Part shown: one piece after another, positions 52,136 through 59,763 of the stretch
How the letters are laid out: the number at the start of each line of letters is the position of its first letter
Numbering within the stretch: position 1 is the stretch's first letter
Source of the DNA: Marifrigoribacter sp047730175
GTDB lineage: Bacteria; Bacteroidota; Bacteroidia; Flavobacteriales; Flavobacteriaceae
NCBI RefSeq assembly: GCF_047730175.1
Contig: NZ_CP159833.1
Coordinates: forward strand, 62,001 to 126,000
Length of the DNA: 64,000 nucleotides
Direction of reading: 5' to 3'
The notes under the pieces: model-generated
Databases searched by the model: none
What the model saw: the letters and a program-made list of their open reading frames with translations, nothing else
What the model was told of the DNA's origin: nothing
Translations under genes and position numbers: made by a program

Positions 52136-53374
52136 ATGTTTTCACTATTAAGAGAGAATATCCGAATTGCTCTAGATTCAATTAGAGGTCAGCTACTTAG
52201 AACCATTTTAACAGTTGTTATTATAGGCATAGGGATTTGGGCTTTAGTAGGTATTTTAAGTCTTGTCGCAGCGCTTGAAAATACCATTTCTAAAAATTTT
52301 GCCTCAATGGGCTCGAATACTTTTAATATTCAACGGTATGATTTTAACGTACAACGCAATGGAGGAGAACGAGAAAAGGTAAATCCAATTATTAGTTTTC
52401 AGAACATTCGTGAATTTGTTGATGCATATAAATACCCATTAACACAGACTTCTGTTTCATTTAGAGGTACTGGTTTAGCTGAAGTTAAATACGAAAGTGA
52501 AAAAACAGATCCTGAAGTTCAAGTCTATGGAGTCAATGAATATTATTTAGATAACACAGGGACTAATATTGAAAGAGGAAGAAATTTTAATGTTTTTGAT
52601 ACTCAAAATAACAATAAGGTTTGTTTATTAGGGTCAGATTTTGAAAAAGGCATCTTTAAGGGAGACGATCCTATAAATAAAACCATAAGTATTAGAGGAA
52701 TTAAATTTAAGGTTATTGGAGTTCTTGAATCTAAAGGCTCTACGTTTGGAAATAATCAAGATTTAAAAGTATTAATTCCAATACAAGTGGCTCGTGGGAT
52801 CTATACCCAACCAAATATTAATTATACGATTAGTATTATGGTTGGTGATAAAGACATGCTAGATACTGCGCAAGATGAAGCTATAATTACTTTTAGGAAT
52901 ATTAGAAAATTAAATCCGATAGAAGAAAATAACTTCGGAATGGAACGAAGTGATGATTTAATTAATAGAATAACGAGTATCACAGGTTATTTAGAAAAAG
53001 CTGCATGGATTATGAGTATCATTACAATTCTAGGGTCTTCAATAGCATTAATGAATATTATGCTAGTTTCAGTAACAGAACGAACTAGAGAGATTGGAGT
53101 GAGAAAAGCATTAGGCGCTAAAAATAAAACAGTTGCTACTCAATTTTTTATTGAAACAATAGTGATTGGCCAATTTGGAAGTATTTTAGGGATTATCCTT
53201 GGAGTATTAACAGGGTTGATTTTAGCTACCGCATTTGATTTCGTGTTTACAATACCATGGACAGCTATGATTGCAGCTACGATTATCACTTTTCTTGTTG
53301 CTGTGGTTGCAGGTTCTTATCCTGCTTCTAAAGCTGCAAAACTAGATCCAATTGAAAGTTTACGTTATGAATAA
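52136..53374 (+). CDS. MacB/FtsX-type ABC transporter permease
   Basis: 412 residues with an N-terminal membrane helix (TILTVVIIGIGIWALVGILS), a periplasmic MacB-type domain (about 45-265), and three C-terminal helices of the FtsX domain (IMSIITILGSSIALMNIMLV, TREIGVRKALGAKNKT, AATIITFLVAVVAGSYPASK). Such permeases pair with an ATPase encoded elsewhere and move peptides or lipoproteins or transmit force across the membrane. The partner is not in this window. The downstream GNAT gene overlaps its end by 8 bases. Confidence 0.9.
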   Translation: MFSLLRENIRIALDSIRGQLLRTILTVVIIGIGIWALVGILSLVAALENTISKNFASMGSNTFNIQRYDFNVQRNGGEREKVNPIISFQNIREFVDAYKYPLTQTSVSFRGTGLAEVKYESEKTDPEVQVYGVNEYYLDNTGTNIERGRNFNVFDTQNNNKVCLLGSDFEKGIFKGDDPINKTISIRGIKFKVIGVLESKGSTFGNNQDLKVLIPIQVARGIYTQPNINYTISIMVGDKDMLDTAQDEAIITFRNIRKLNPIEENNFGMERSDDLINRITSITGYLEKAAWIMSIITILGSSIALMNIMLVSVTERTREIGVRKALGAKNKTVATQFFIETIVIGQFGSILGIILGVLTGLILATAFDFVFTIPWTAMIAATIITFLVAVVAGSYPASKAAKLDPIESLRYE

Positions 53375-53900
53375 CCAAATAGGGAGTTGCCCCTTATTGT
53401 CTTCTGAAAGATTGCTTTTAAGAAAAATTAACCTAAATGATGCTAATGAAATCTTTTATTTAAGATCTAATTCTGAAGTAAATAAATATATAATAAGACC
53501 ACTTTATAAAGAAATTGAAGAAGCAGAATCCTTTATTTTAAATAGAAGTGAAGATATAGAAGCTAACAATTTGTTTGTTTGGGCAATTACACTTAAAGGT
53601 AGTCCTAAACTTATAGGTTCAATTTGTTTATGGAATATAGATTGGACAAAAAAATATGCTGAAACTGGATATGATCTTCATCCAGATTTTCAAAAACAGG
53701 GAATCATGAACGAATCCATGAAATTAGTGCTAGACTTTGGGTTTAATCTACTTCAACTTAATACAATTGAAGCATTTACACATAAAGATAATTTAGGTTC
53801 AATTCAATTATTGAAACGTAATAATTTCACACACGAAATAAATAGAATCGATGAGGGGTTTCCTCATAATATTATCTTCAGTTTAGATCGATCTAAATAG
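53367..53900 (+). CDS. RimJ/RimL-type GNAT N-acetyltransferase
   Basis: 177 residues from ATG 53367, which overlaps the permease stop (ATG-A..TAA). An in-frame TTG upstream is not needed. GNAT features: SERLLLRKINLNDANEIFYLR, LIGSICLWNID, and the acetyl-CoA binding stretch ETGYDLHPDFQKQGIMNESM, then AFTHKDNLGSIQLLKRNNF. It acetylates an amino group of a protein N-terminus, a small molecule or an antibiotic; none can be specified. It converges with DUF6495 with an 8-base tail overlap. Confidence 0.88.
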   Translation: MNNQIGSCPLLSSERLLLRKINLNDANEIFYLRSNSEVNKYIIRPLYKEIEEAESFILNRSEDIEANNLFVWAITLKGSPKLIGSICLWNIDWTKKYAETGYDLHPDFQKQGIMNESMKLVLDFGFNLLQLNTIEAFTHKDNLGSIQLLKRNNFTHEINRIDEGFPHNIIFSLDRSK

Positions 53901-54366
53901 TGATTATTTTTTCAAAAAAGTTAAACAAAGCACCTTTAGTAATAACAGCACCTTGTTTAATTAATGAAAATATATCTGCATTTTTATCGTCCGAATAATC
54001 TTTAGAAGCAGTATAGAATTCTACATCGTCAGTACTATAATTTTCTTTTAACCATTTATAACCTTCAGCTTTTGTAATATCTATTTCAGTAGTAAGGACT
54101 CTTAAAGTAATAAGAGTTGTTTTTTCTTCAGCCATGTGAAATAAAAATAATTGTTGGGGAGAAATATTTTCAAGAAAACTAACATTTTGCAACACACCTT
54201 CCCAAATAAGATCACTAAACACATCTAATTCCATTTCAGCCATTTCTGGACTGTTTACTTTTAAGTTAGACCATTCATCTGCCGTAATTGATTGAGTTGC
54301 TAAAAAGTTAATAAACTCTTGCTGAAGTTCTTCAAATTGTTCTTTTGTAAGTCTTGTGTATTTCAT
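53893..54366 (-). CDS. DUF6495 family protein
   Basis: 157 residues, soluble, acidic. Opening MKYTRLTKEQFEELQQEFIN and FLATQSITADEWSNLK, then EMELDVFSDLIWEGVLQNV, match the Bacteroidota DUF6495 family as I know it. No motif suggests an enzyme; homologues have sometimes been mislabelled as histidyl-tRNA synthetase. It ends overlapping the GNAT gene and starts just after a hairpin that may be the terminator of the TonB receptor gene. Confidence 0.8.
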   Translation of the reverse strand: MKYTRLTKEQFEELQQEFINFLATQSITADEWSNLKVNSPEMAEMELDVFSDLIWEGVLQNVSFLENISPQQLFLFHMAEEKTTLITLRVLTTEIDITKAEGYKWLKENYSTDDVEFYTASKDYSDDKNADIFSLIKQGAVITKGALFNFFEKIITI

Positions 54367-54373
54367 AAAATAA

Positions 54374-54394
54374 GCGCCCCTGATTTAGAGGCGC
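54374..54394 (-). terminator. terminator of the TonB receptor gene
   Basis: GCGCCTCT-AAATC-AGGGGCGC on the minus strand (one mismatch), followed by TTATTTT. It lies 7 bases upstream of the DUF6495 start codon. Confidence 0.5.
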
Positions 54395-54421
54395 AAATTT
54401 ATAAATAATTTAAATTAAAAT

Positions 54422-57400
54422 CTAGAAAATATAACGTAAACCGAATTGCATTTGCCATCTAGATAATAAGGTAGAGTCATAACCAAATGTTTCAGTTAAA
54501 TTAGGATCGAATGTATAAATAGGTGAGCTAGTTTCAGCATCAACTGCAACACCAATAGGCTGTACATTATTTGGCTGTTGTGTTAACCCCCATTCAGAAC
54601 TAATTAAATTTCCGACATTTAAAATATCAATACTAAATTGAATAGTATGTGTTTTATTTTCAGACACTTTGAAATTATAATCTTGTAAGAACTTTAAATC
54701 CCATTTCCCTCTCCAAGGAGCAATAGCGCCATAACGTTCCGCATATTGTCCTCTACGATCACTCAAGTAATCATCTTGTTCAATATAGGTATTGAAAGCA
54801 TCAGCTTGTCCTTCTCCAGAAAATTGCATTTGACTAATTTCACCAGCAGTTGGAATATATAGCAAATCATTTAAATTAGAACCGTCTCCATTAATATCTC
54901 CTCCATAAGTATAATTAAATCGTCCCCCTCGAGCATATTCAAAGAAGGTAGAAATTGTACTAGCCCAAGAACCATTTCCATATTTCCATTGCTTACTTGC
55001 TACCCCAATAATTCTATGCGTATTACCATATTTAGAATAACTTAATTGATCATTATTTACATTTCCTAAAGCAGCATTAAAAGCAAAAGCATCTCCTGTG
55101 ATTTCAGCTTCAATTGAGTTAACGTCTTTAGAATTTAAATAATTATAAGCAAGCATTGTATAATACCCTTCCCCAAATGTTTTTTGAGCTTTTATTGAAG
55201 CATTCCAAATTCTTCCTTTGTCTGAATTTGTAAACACATAGGCATTATTAATTATATCATCTGAAGTATAAATAGGTCTATTATCAACTCCTCCTAATGT
55301 TCCTGAAGGTGGTAATAATCCCCAATTTTGAACATGAGCTCCATTGATATCTTTTGTATAGGAAACATCTCCTGTAAGGATTAGTCCATTTTCAAATTTA
55401 TAATCTGTACCAATATTGGTTCTCCATACTTGTGGAAATTTAAAATCTGGGTCCACAGCATTTAAGAAAAATACCTCCGGATTAGCTATTTGATTTCCAA
55501 TCCACACAAATGGCAAACGTCCTGTAAATACTCCTGTCCCTCCACGGATTTGGAGTGTACTGTTGCCTTTTACATCATAATTAAATCCAACTCTTGGAGA
55601 AATTAACCATTGATTTGTTGGCATTTTTGTATTGTCTATAAAAACAGTTTCTCCTGTATTTGGATTCACGTAAGGTATAGTGGGAACATTACAACAAGCA
55701 TTGTCTATTACATTTTGTGCTTTGTTAGAAGTATCAAAATATAATGGTTTATCGAAACGAATTCCATAAGTTAATTTAAAAATATCACTTACATTCCATT
55801 CATCTTGTGTATAAAACGCTAATTGACCTACATTGGTTTCAGCCATAGCCCAACCGTCTTGACTTGAAATAGAAGCATGAGAAGACATAGCATCATCGAA
55901 CATACCTTGTAAAGCTCCTGAATCAGCTAGTCCTTGAAATTCTTCAATACTTGACGTTGGGAAAAACACCCCTTGTGCTCCATATACTCCAAGATTGAAT
56001 GAATTATCAAATTCAAATTTTTCGTACGAAACACCTACCGTATAGGTATGGTTTCCTTGGAAAAAACTCAAATTATCAGACATTTGAAAAACTTTTTGAT
56101 CTAATTGATTATTAATAGAGAAAGGTTCATGCCCTGCGATAATATAATTTGAACCATCTTTTGTTATTGTAATAGAAGGTGCTGGAGTTGAAAACGGATT
56201 TCTGAAATCATTGAAATGCGTATATCCCATTTGAAATTTATTTGAAACATTTCCTTCCAAAGAAGAATTTAATTCCATTTGAATGGACTGTAATTTATTA
56301 TTTATTTGATAGCCTGCATTTTGAAATTGTAAGGTTGAAGCACTTGGTCCTCTAAAACCTAAAGCAGTTGGATGTGCAGGTTTATCTTTTGAAGCATCTA
56401 AAAAGTTATAAATAATCGCTAATTGATTATTATCGTTAATATTCCAATCTAATTTAAAGATCCCTTTAGTTGATTTAGTTTCATGGGTAAATCCTTCATA
56501 AGCTCCTGGATCATAACCTACACCCAACAAGGCATCTCTAACCATAATTAAATCACTTTCAGAAACACGTGATTCACTTATATCGCCAGTACCTCTATTT
56601 GGTAACCATGATTGTCCAAGATCTTCTCTATCATCTTTTTCAAAATTTGCAAAGAAGAATAATTTATTTTTTACAATTGGTCCACCGAAACTAGCTCCAA
56701 ATTGTGTTTGACTTAATTTAGGTACAAAAACGTCATCTCCTTTTACTTTACTTCCTGTAAAGTCTTCATTTCTATAAAATCCATAAAAAGTTCCATGAAA
56801 ATTATTCGTTCCACTTTTTGTAACAGCATTAACCGCAGCTCCTGTAAAGCCAGATTGCCTAACATCGTAAGGTGCCGTAGAGATCTGTATTTGATCAATA
56901 GCATCTAAGGAAACTGGCTGAGCATCGGTTTGTCCTCCTGGTGTGGCAGCATCCAATCCAAATGGATTAGTGAAAATAGCTCCATCTAATGAAAAGTTAT
57001 TGAATTGATCATTTCTACCACCAAATGAACCATTACTTGCTGAAGGATCTAAACGTGTAAAATCTGCAGCGGATCTGGATATAGAAGGGAGTCTTGTAAG
57101 TTCGCGTCTTCCAACATTAGTTTCAGCACCTGTACGATCAGTCCCAAAAGTACCAGGATCTCTCGTAGCAGTAATTACAACTGCTTCTAGTTCTTCACTA
57201 TCTTCAGACATCGTAACATCTAGATTATAGGTTTTACCTAAGGTTAGTTGAATATTATCAAAGGTTTGACTCTTATAACCTAAGTAACTAACGGTGAATG
57301 AATAAGGCCCACCAACTCTCATGTTTAAAAGATTATAACGTCCATCAAAATTAGTGATAGATCCATACTTTGTTCCTGATGGTGTATGTACAGCAACAAT

Positions 57401-57535
57401 ATTAGCTCCTGAAAAAGGTTCATTATTAGTATCCACAACAACCCCTCTTATACTAGATGTTGTAACTTGTCCTGAAGCACTTGTTATACTAAAAATGAAA
57501 AGTGCCGCACAAAGTAAATTTTTGAATATTTTCAT
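54422..57535 (-). CDS. Oar-like TonB-dependent outer-membrane receptor
   Basis: 1037 residues with a signal peptide (MKIFKNLLCAALFIFSITSA). After it comes a carboxypeptidase-regulatory-like domain (about 25-110, SSIRGVVVDTNNEPFSGANIVA), a plug region (about 115-240, GAAVNAVTKSGTNNFHGTFYG is typical of Oar/OmpA-related receptors), and a beta-barrel ending RWQMQFGLRYIF with the terminal Phe used by the BAM machinery. There is no SusD partner nearby, so it is not a classical Sus-type pair. Ligand unknown; Oar-like proteins are linked to adhesion and peptide or large-molecule uptake. Confidence 0.9.
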   Translation of the reverse strand: MKIFKNLLCAALFIFSITSASGQVTTSSIRGVVVDTNNEPFSGANIVAVHTPSGTKYGSITNFDGRYNLLNMRVGGPYSFTVSYLGYKSQTFDNIQLTLGKTYNLDVTMSEDSEELEAVVITATRDPGTFGTDRTGAETNVGRRELTRLPSISRSAADFTRLDPSASNGSFGGRNDQFNNFSLDGAIFTNPFGLDAATPGGQTDAQPVSLDAIDQIQISTAPYDVRQSGFTGAAVNAVTKSGTNNFHGTFYGFYRNEDFTGSKVKGDDVFVPKLSQTQFGASFGGPIVKNKLFFFANFEKDDREDLGQSWLPNRGTGDISESRVSESDLIMVRDALLGVGYDPGAYEGFTHETKSTKGIFKLDWNINDNNQLAIIYNFLDASKDKPAHPTALGFRGPSASTLQFQNAGYQINNKLQSIQMELNSSLEGNVSNKFQMGYTHFNDFRNPFSTPAPSITITKDGSNYIIAGHEPFSINNQLDQKVFQMSDNLSFFQGNHTYTVGVSYEKFEFDNSFNLGVYGAQGVFFPTSSIEEFQGLADSGALQGMFDDAMSSHASISSQDGWAMAETNVGQLAFYTQDEWNVSDIFKLTYGIRFDKPLYFDTSNKAQNVIDNACCNVPTIPYVNPNTGETVFIDNTKMPTNQWLISPRVGFNYDVKGNSTLQIRGGTGVFTGRLPFVWIGNQIANPEVFFLNAVDPDFKFPQVWRTNIGTDYKFENGLILTGDVSYTKDINGAHVQNWGLLPPSGTLGGVDNRPIYTSDDIINNAYVFTNSDKGRIWNASIKAQKTFGEGYYTMLAYNYLNSKDVNSIEAEITGDAFAFNAALGNVNNDQLSYSKYGNTHRIIGVASKQWKYGNGSWASTISTFFEYARGGRFNYTYGGDINGDGSNLNDLLYIPTAGEISQMQFSGEGQADAFNTYIEQDDYLSDRRGQYAERYGAIAPWRGKWDLKFLQDYNFKVSENKTHTIQFSIDILNVGNLISSEWGLTQQPNNVQPIGVAVDAETSSPIYTFDPNLTETFGYDSTLLSRWQMQFGLRYIF

Positions 57536-57670
57536 TGGTTATTAATTTGTTTTGGTTTCTATAAATGTAATTAAATTAAAGGACCTTATTAAATTTTTTT
57601 ATTAACAACAAATGTTAACTAAAACTCTAATAACCAATAATGTTGTTTATTTAGAAATGGTTGTAAATAA

Positions 57671-57700
57671 AAGAAGCCTTAACAATTGTTAAGGCTTCTT
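57671..57700 (-). terminator. terminator of the rpsF-rpsR-rplI operon
   Basis: AAGAAGCCTTAACAATTGTTAAGGCTTCTT is a 30-base perfect palindrome. On the minus strand the T-rich TTCTTTTATTT follows. It lies 20 bases after the rplI stop. Confidence 0.8.
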
Positions 57701-57719
57701 ATTATATTGTGGTGAAAAA

Positions 57720-58172
57720 CTATTTCTTTTCAGCCACTACATCGAAAGTGAAGTTTGAAATAACTTCTCTATGAAAACGAATTGTTGCTTCATATTGTCC
57801 TGTACGTTTAATAATACCACCTGCAATAGAAATAAATTTCTTATCAATTACAACTCCTTCTTTTTCAAGAGAGTTTGCAAGGTTTGCATTATTAATAGAT
57901 CCAAATAATTTATCTCCTTCTCCAGCTTTAGAAGCAATTTTAATTTCTAAACCGTTAAGCTTATCTGCTTCTTTCTGTGCATCTCCAATGATCTTCTTTT
58001 CTTTAAATGCTCTTTGTTTTAAAGTTTCATTTAATACTTTCTTAGTAGATGGGGTTGCTAAAACTGCTAATCCTTGAGGGATTAAAAAGTTTCTTCCAAA
58101 TCCATTTTTCACAGTAACTAGGTCATCTGTAAAACCAAGATTTTCTACGTCTGTTTTTAATATAAGTTCCAT
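57720..58172 (-). CDS. rplI: 50S ribosomal protein L9
   Basis: 150 residues. The N-terminal fold MELILKTDVENLGFTDDLVTVKNGFGRNFLIPQGLAV is diagnostic; a helical connector and the C-terminal domain (about 75-150) follow. L9 binds 23S rRNA near the L1 stalk and affects reading-frame fidelity. It is last in the rpsF-rpsR-rplI operon, 15 bases after rpsR. Confidence 0.97.
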   Translation of the reverse strand: MELILKTDVENLGFTDDLVTVKNGFGRNFLIPQGLAVLATPSTKKVLNETLKQRAFKEKKIIGDAQKEADKLNGLEIKIASKAGEGDKLFGSINNANLANSLEKEGVVIDKKFISIAGGIIKRTGQYEATIRFHREVISNFTFDVVAEKK

Positions 58173-58187
58173 ATTCCTATCTACTTT

Positions 58188-58484
58188 TTATTTTAATAAA
58201 TCAGCCACATATGGCATTAATGCCAAATGACGTGCTCTTTTTACTGCTACAGCAACTTTACGTTGGTATTTTAAAGAAGTTCCAGTTAAACGTCTTGGTA
58301 AAATTTTACCTTGTTCGTTAATAAACCTCATTAAAAAATCTGAATCTTTATAATCAACATATTTGATTCCAGATTTTTTAAACATGCAATATTTCTTTGC
58401 CTTGTTTGTTTCTATATTAAGTGGAGTAAGATATCTTATCTCACCACCTTTTTTTCCTTTTGCTTGTTGTTCTATAGATCCCAT
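58188..58484 (-). CDS. rpsR: 30S ribosomal protein S18
   Basis: 98 residues. YLTPLNIETNKAKKYCMFKKSG leads into the S18 core IKYVDYKDSDFLMRFINEQGKILPRRLTGTSLKYQRKVAVAVKRARHLALMPYV (segments quoted in part as landmarks: KILPRRLTGT, VKRARHLALMPY). It binds 16S rRNA as a dimer with S6, encoded 3 bases upstream. The N-terminal extension with lone Cys is common in Bacteroidota. Confidence 0.97.
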   Translation of the reverse strand: MGSIEQQAKGKKGGEIRYLTPLNIETNKAKKYCMFKKSGIKYVDYKDSDFLMRFINEQGKILPRRLTGTSLKYQRKVAVAVKRARHLALMPYVADLLK

Positions 58485-58487
58485 AGC

Positions 58488-58826
58488 TTATGCAGTTTTT
58501 TTGTTACGCACTCTTCTTCTTTCGGCCCATGAAATTGCATGTTTATCTAAGCTTACAGTAAGAAAACGCATGATACGTTCATCTCTTCTAAATTCAACTT
58601 CTAATTCGTTGATAGCTTCACCTGGAACAGTGAATTCAAATAAATGGTAGAAACCACTTTTTTTGTGTTGGATCGCGTAAGCTAATTTTTTTAGCCCCCA
58701 ATCTTCTTTGGATATCATCTTAGCACCTTTAGAAATAAGATTGTCTTCGTATTTCTTTACTGTTTCCTTTATCTGTTCTTCAGACAAAACGGGATTTAAG
58801 ATGAAAACAGTTTCATAATGATTCAT
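58488..58826 (-). CDS. rpsF: 30S ribosomal protein S6
   Basis: 112 residues. MNHYETVFILNPVLSEEQIK and DWGLKKLAYAIQHKKSGFYHL are S6 landmarks. It pairs with S18 in the platform of the small subunit. It opens the three-gene operon; unlike E. coli, neither priB nor ssb sits between rpsF and rpsR. A full promoter with N19 spacing lies 53-82 bases upstream, and the leader contains a short GC-rich near-palindrome (CTCTTGGCAAGAAG). Confidence 0.97.
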   Translation of the reverse strand: MNHYETVFILNPVLSEEQIKETVKKYEDNLISKGAKMISKEDWGLKKLAYAIQHKKSGFYHLFEFTVPGEAINELEVEFRRDERIMRFLTVSLDKHAISWAERRRVRNKKTA

Positions 58827-58878
58827 AAAATCTATTTTAATTTATTAATTTAATTCTTAGCTTCTTGCCAAGAGCGTG

Positions 58879-58908
58879 CAAAAATACTAATTATTTATCA
58901 TATCTCAA
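58879..58908 (-). promoter_or_regulatory. complete -33/-7 promoter of rpsF operon
   Basis: On the minus strand TTG (58908-58906), 19 bases, TATTTTTG (58886-58879). The leader to the rpsF ATG is about 45 bases. Confidence 0.75.
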
Positions 58909-59048
58909 TCCTAAATAATTGAATATTTTTTTCCTACATATTCCTTACAATTCCTTAAAAGTATAGCTAGTTTTTCGATAAAAGTTAAAAAAACTTGTCA
59001 TTCATCGATATTTTGACTATAATTGCTATAGATAAAAAATCTAAAATT

Positions 59049-59762
59049 GTGGATAAACCAATCTTAAAATGTGCTATTGTTGACGATTCAACATTGCAAA
59101 GACTTTCTATTGTTAAATTAATAGAAAATCATCCATCTTTAAATCTTATTGCTGAATACAATAATGCTATTGAGGCTAAAATGGGTTTAACTTCCACTGA
59201 TGTAGATTTAATCTTTTTAGATATAGAGATGCCTATCTTATCTGGTTTTGACTTATTAGATGATTTAACGCTAAAGCCTCAAATCATTTTTGTTACAGGT
59301 AAAACTAAATATGCCTTTAAAGCATTCGATTATGATGCTGTTGATTATTTAAGAAAGCCTATTTCTAAAGAGCGCTTTTTAAATGCTGTACATAAAGCAA
59401 TTACCAACTTTAAAATGAAAAATGAAGATGGTTTTGATGATGAAGATTTCATATTTGTAAAAAGTAACCTTAAAAAGAGAAAAGTATTTCTGAACGAACT
59501 AAGATATATTGAAGCACTAGGAGATTACGTAAAACTAGTTACTGAACATGATGCTTTAGTCGTACTTTCAACAATGAAAGCATTTGAAGCTTTACTACCA
59601 AAAGAACGTTTTTTAAGAATTCACAAATCTTATATTGTAAATCTTGATAAAGTAGAACGTTACAATAGTAAAGTAATTGAATTAGACAATGAACAATTAC
59701 CACTAAGTAGAAATAGAAAAACAGAATTAGTTGCAGCTCTTTCTGCTACTATGCAACGATAA
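59049..59762 (+). CDS. LytTR-family response regulator
   Basis: 237 residues from GTG 59049; a TTG at 58995 is also in frame but there is no ATG start near. Receiver domain (about 1-120): acidic pair VDD (12-13), phosphoacceptor Asp58 in FLDIEMP, Lys in YLRKPIS. LytTR DNA-binding domain (about 140-237): FIFVKSNLKKRKVFLNEL, RYIEALGDYVKLVTEH, FLRIHKSYIVNLDKVE. It binds direct-repeat operators as a transcription factor. No sensor kinase is adjacent, so its partner and targets are unknown. Confidence 0.9.
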   Translation: MDKPILKCAIVDDSTLQRLSIVKLIENHPSLNLIAEYNNAIEAKMGLTSTDVDLIFLDIEMPILSGFDLLDDLTLKPQIIFVTGKTKYAFKAFDYDAVDYLRKPISKERFLNAVHKAITNFKMKNEDGFDDEDFIFVKSNLKKRKVFLNELRYIEALGDYVKLVTEHDALVVLSTMKAFEALLPKERFLRIHKSYIVNLDKVERYNSKVIELDNEQLPLSRNRKTELVAALSATMQR

Positions 59763-59763
59763 T

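Noticed and set aside
53893..54366. histidyl-tRNA synthetase fragment
   Set aside because: It has no class II synthetase motif; a complete hisS is present at 50624-52009.
54422..57535. SusC-type glycan uptake locus
   Set aside because: No SusD-like lipoprotein, glycoside hydrolase or sensor is adjacent, and the plug resembles Oar rather than SusC.
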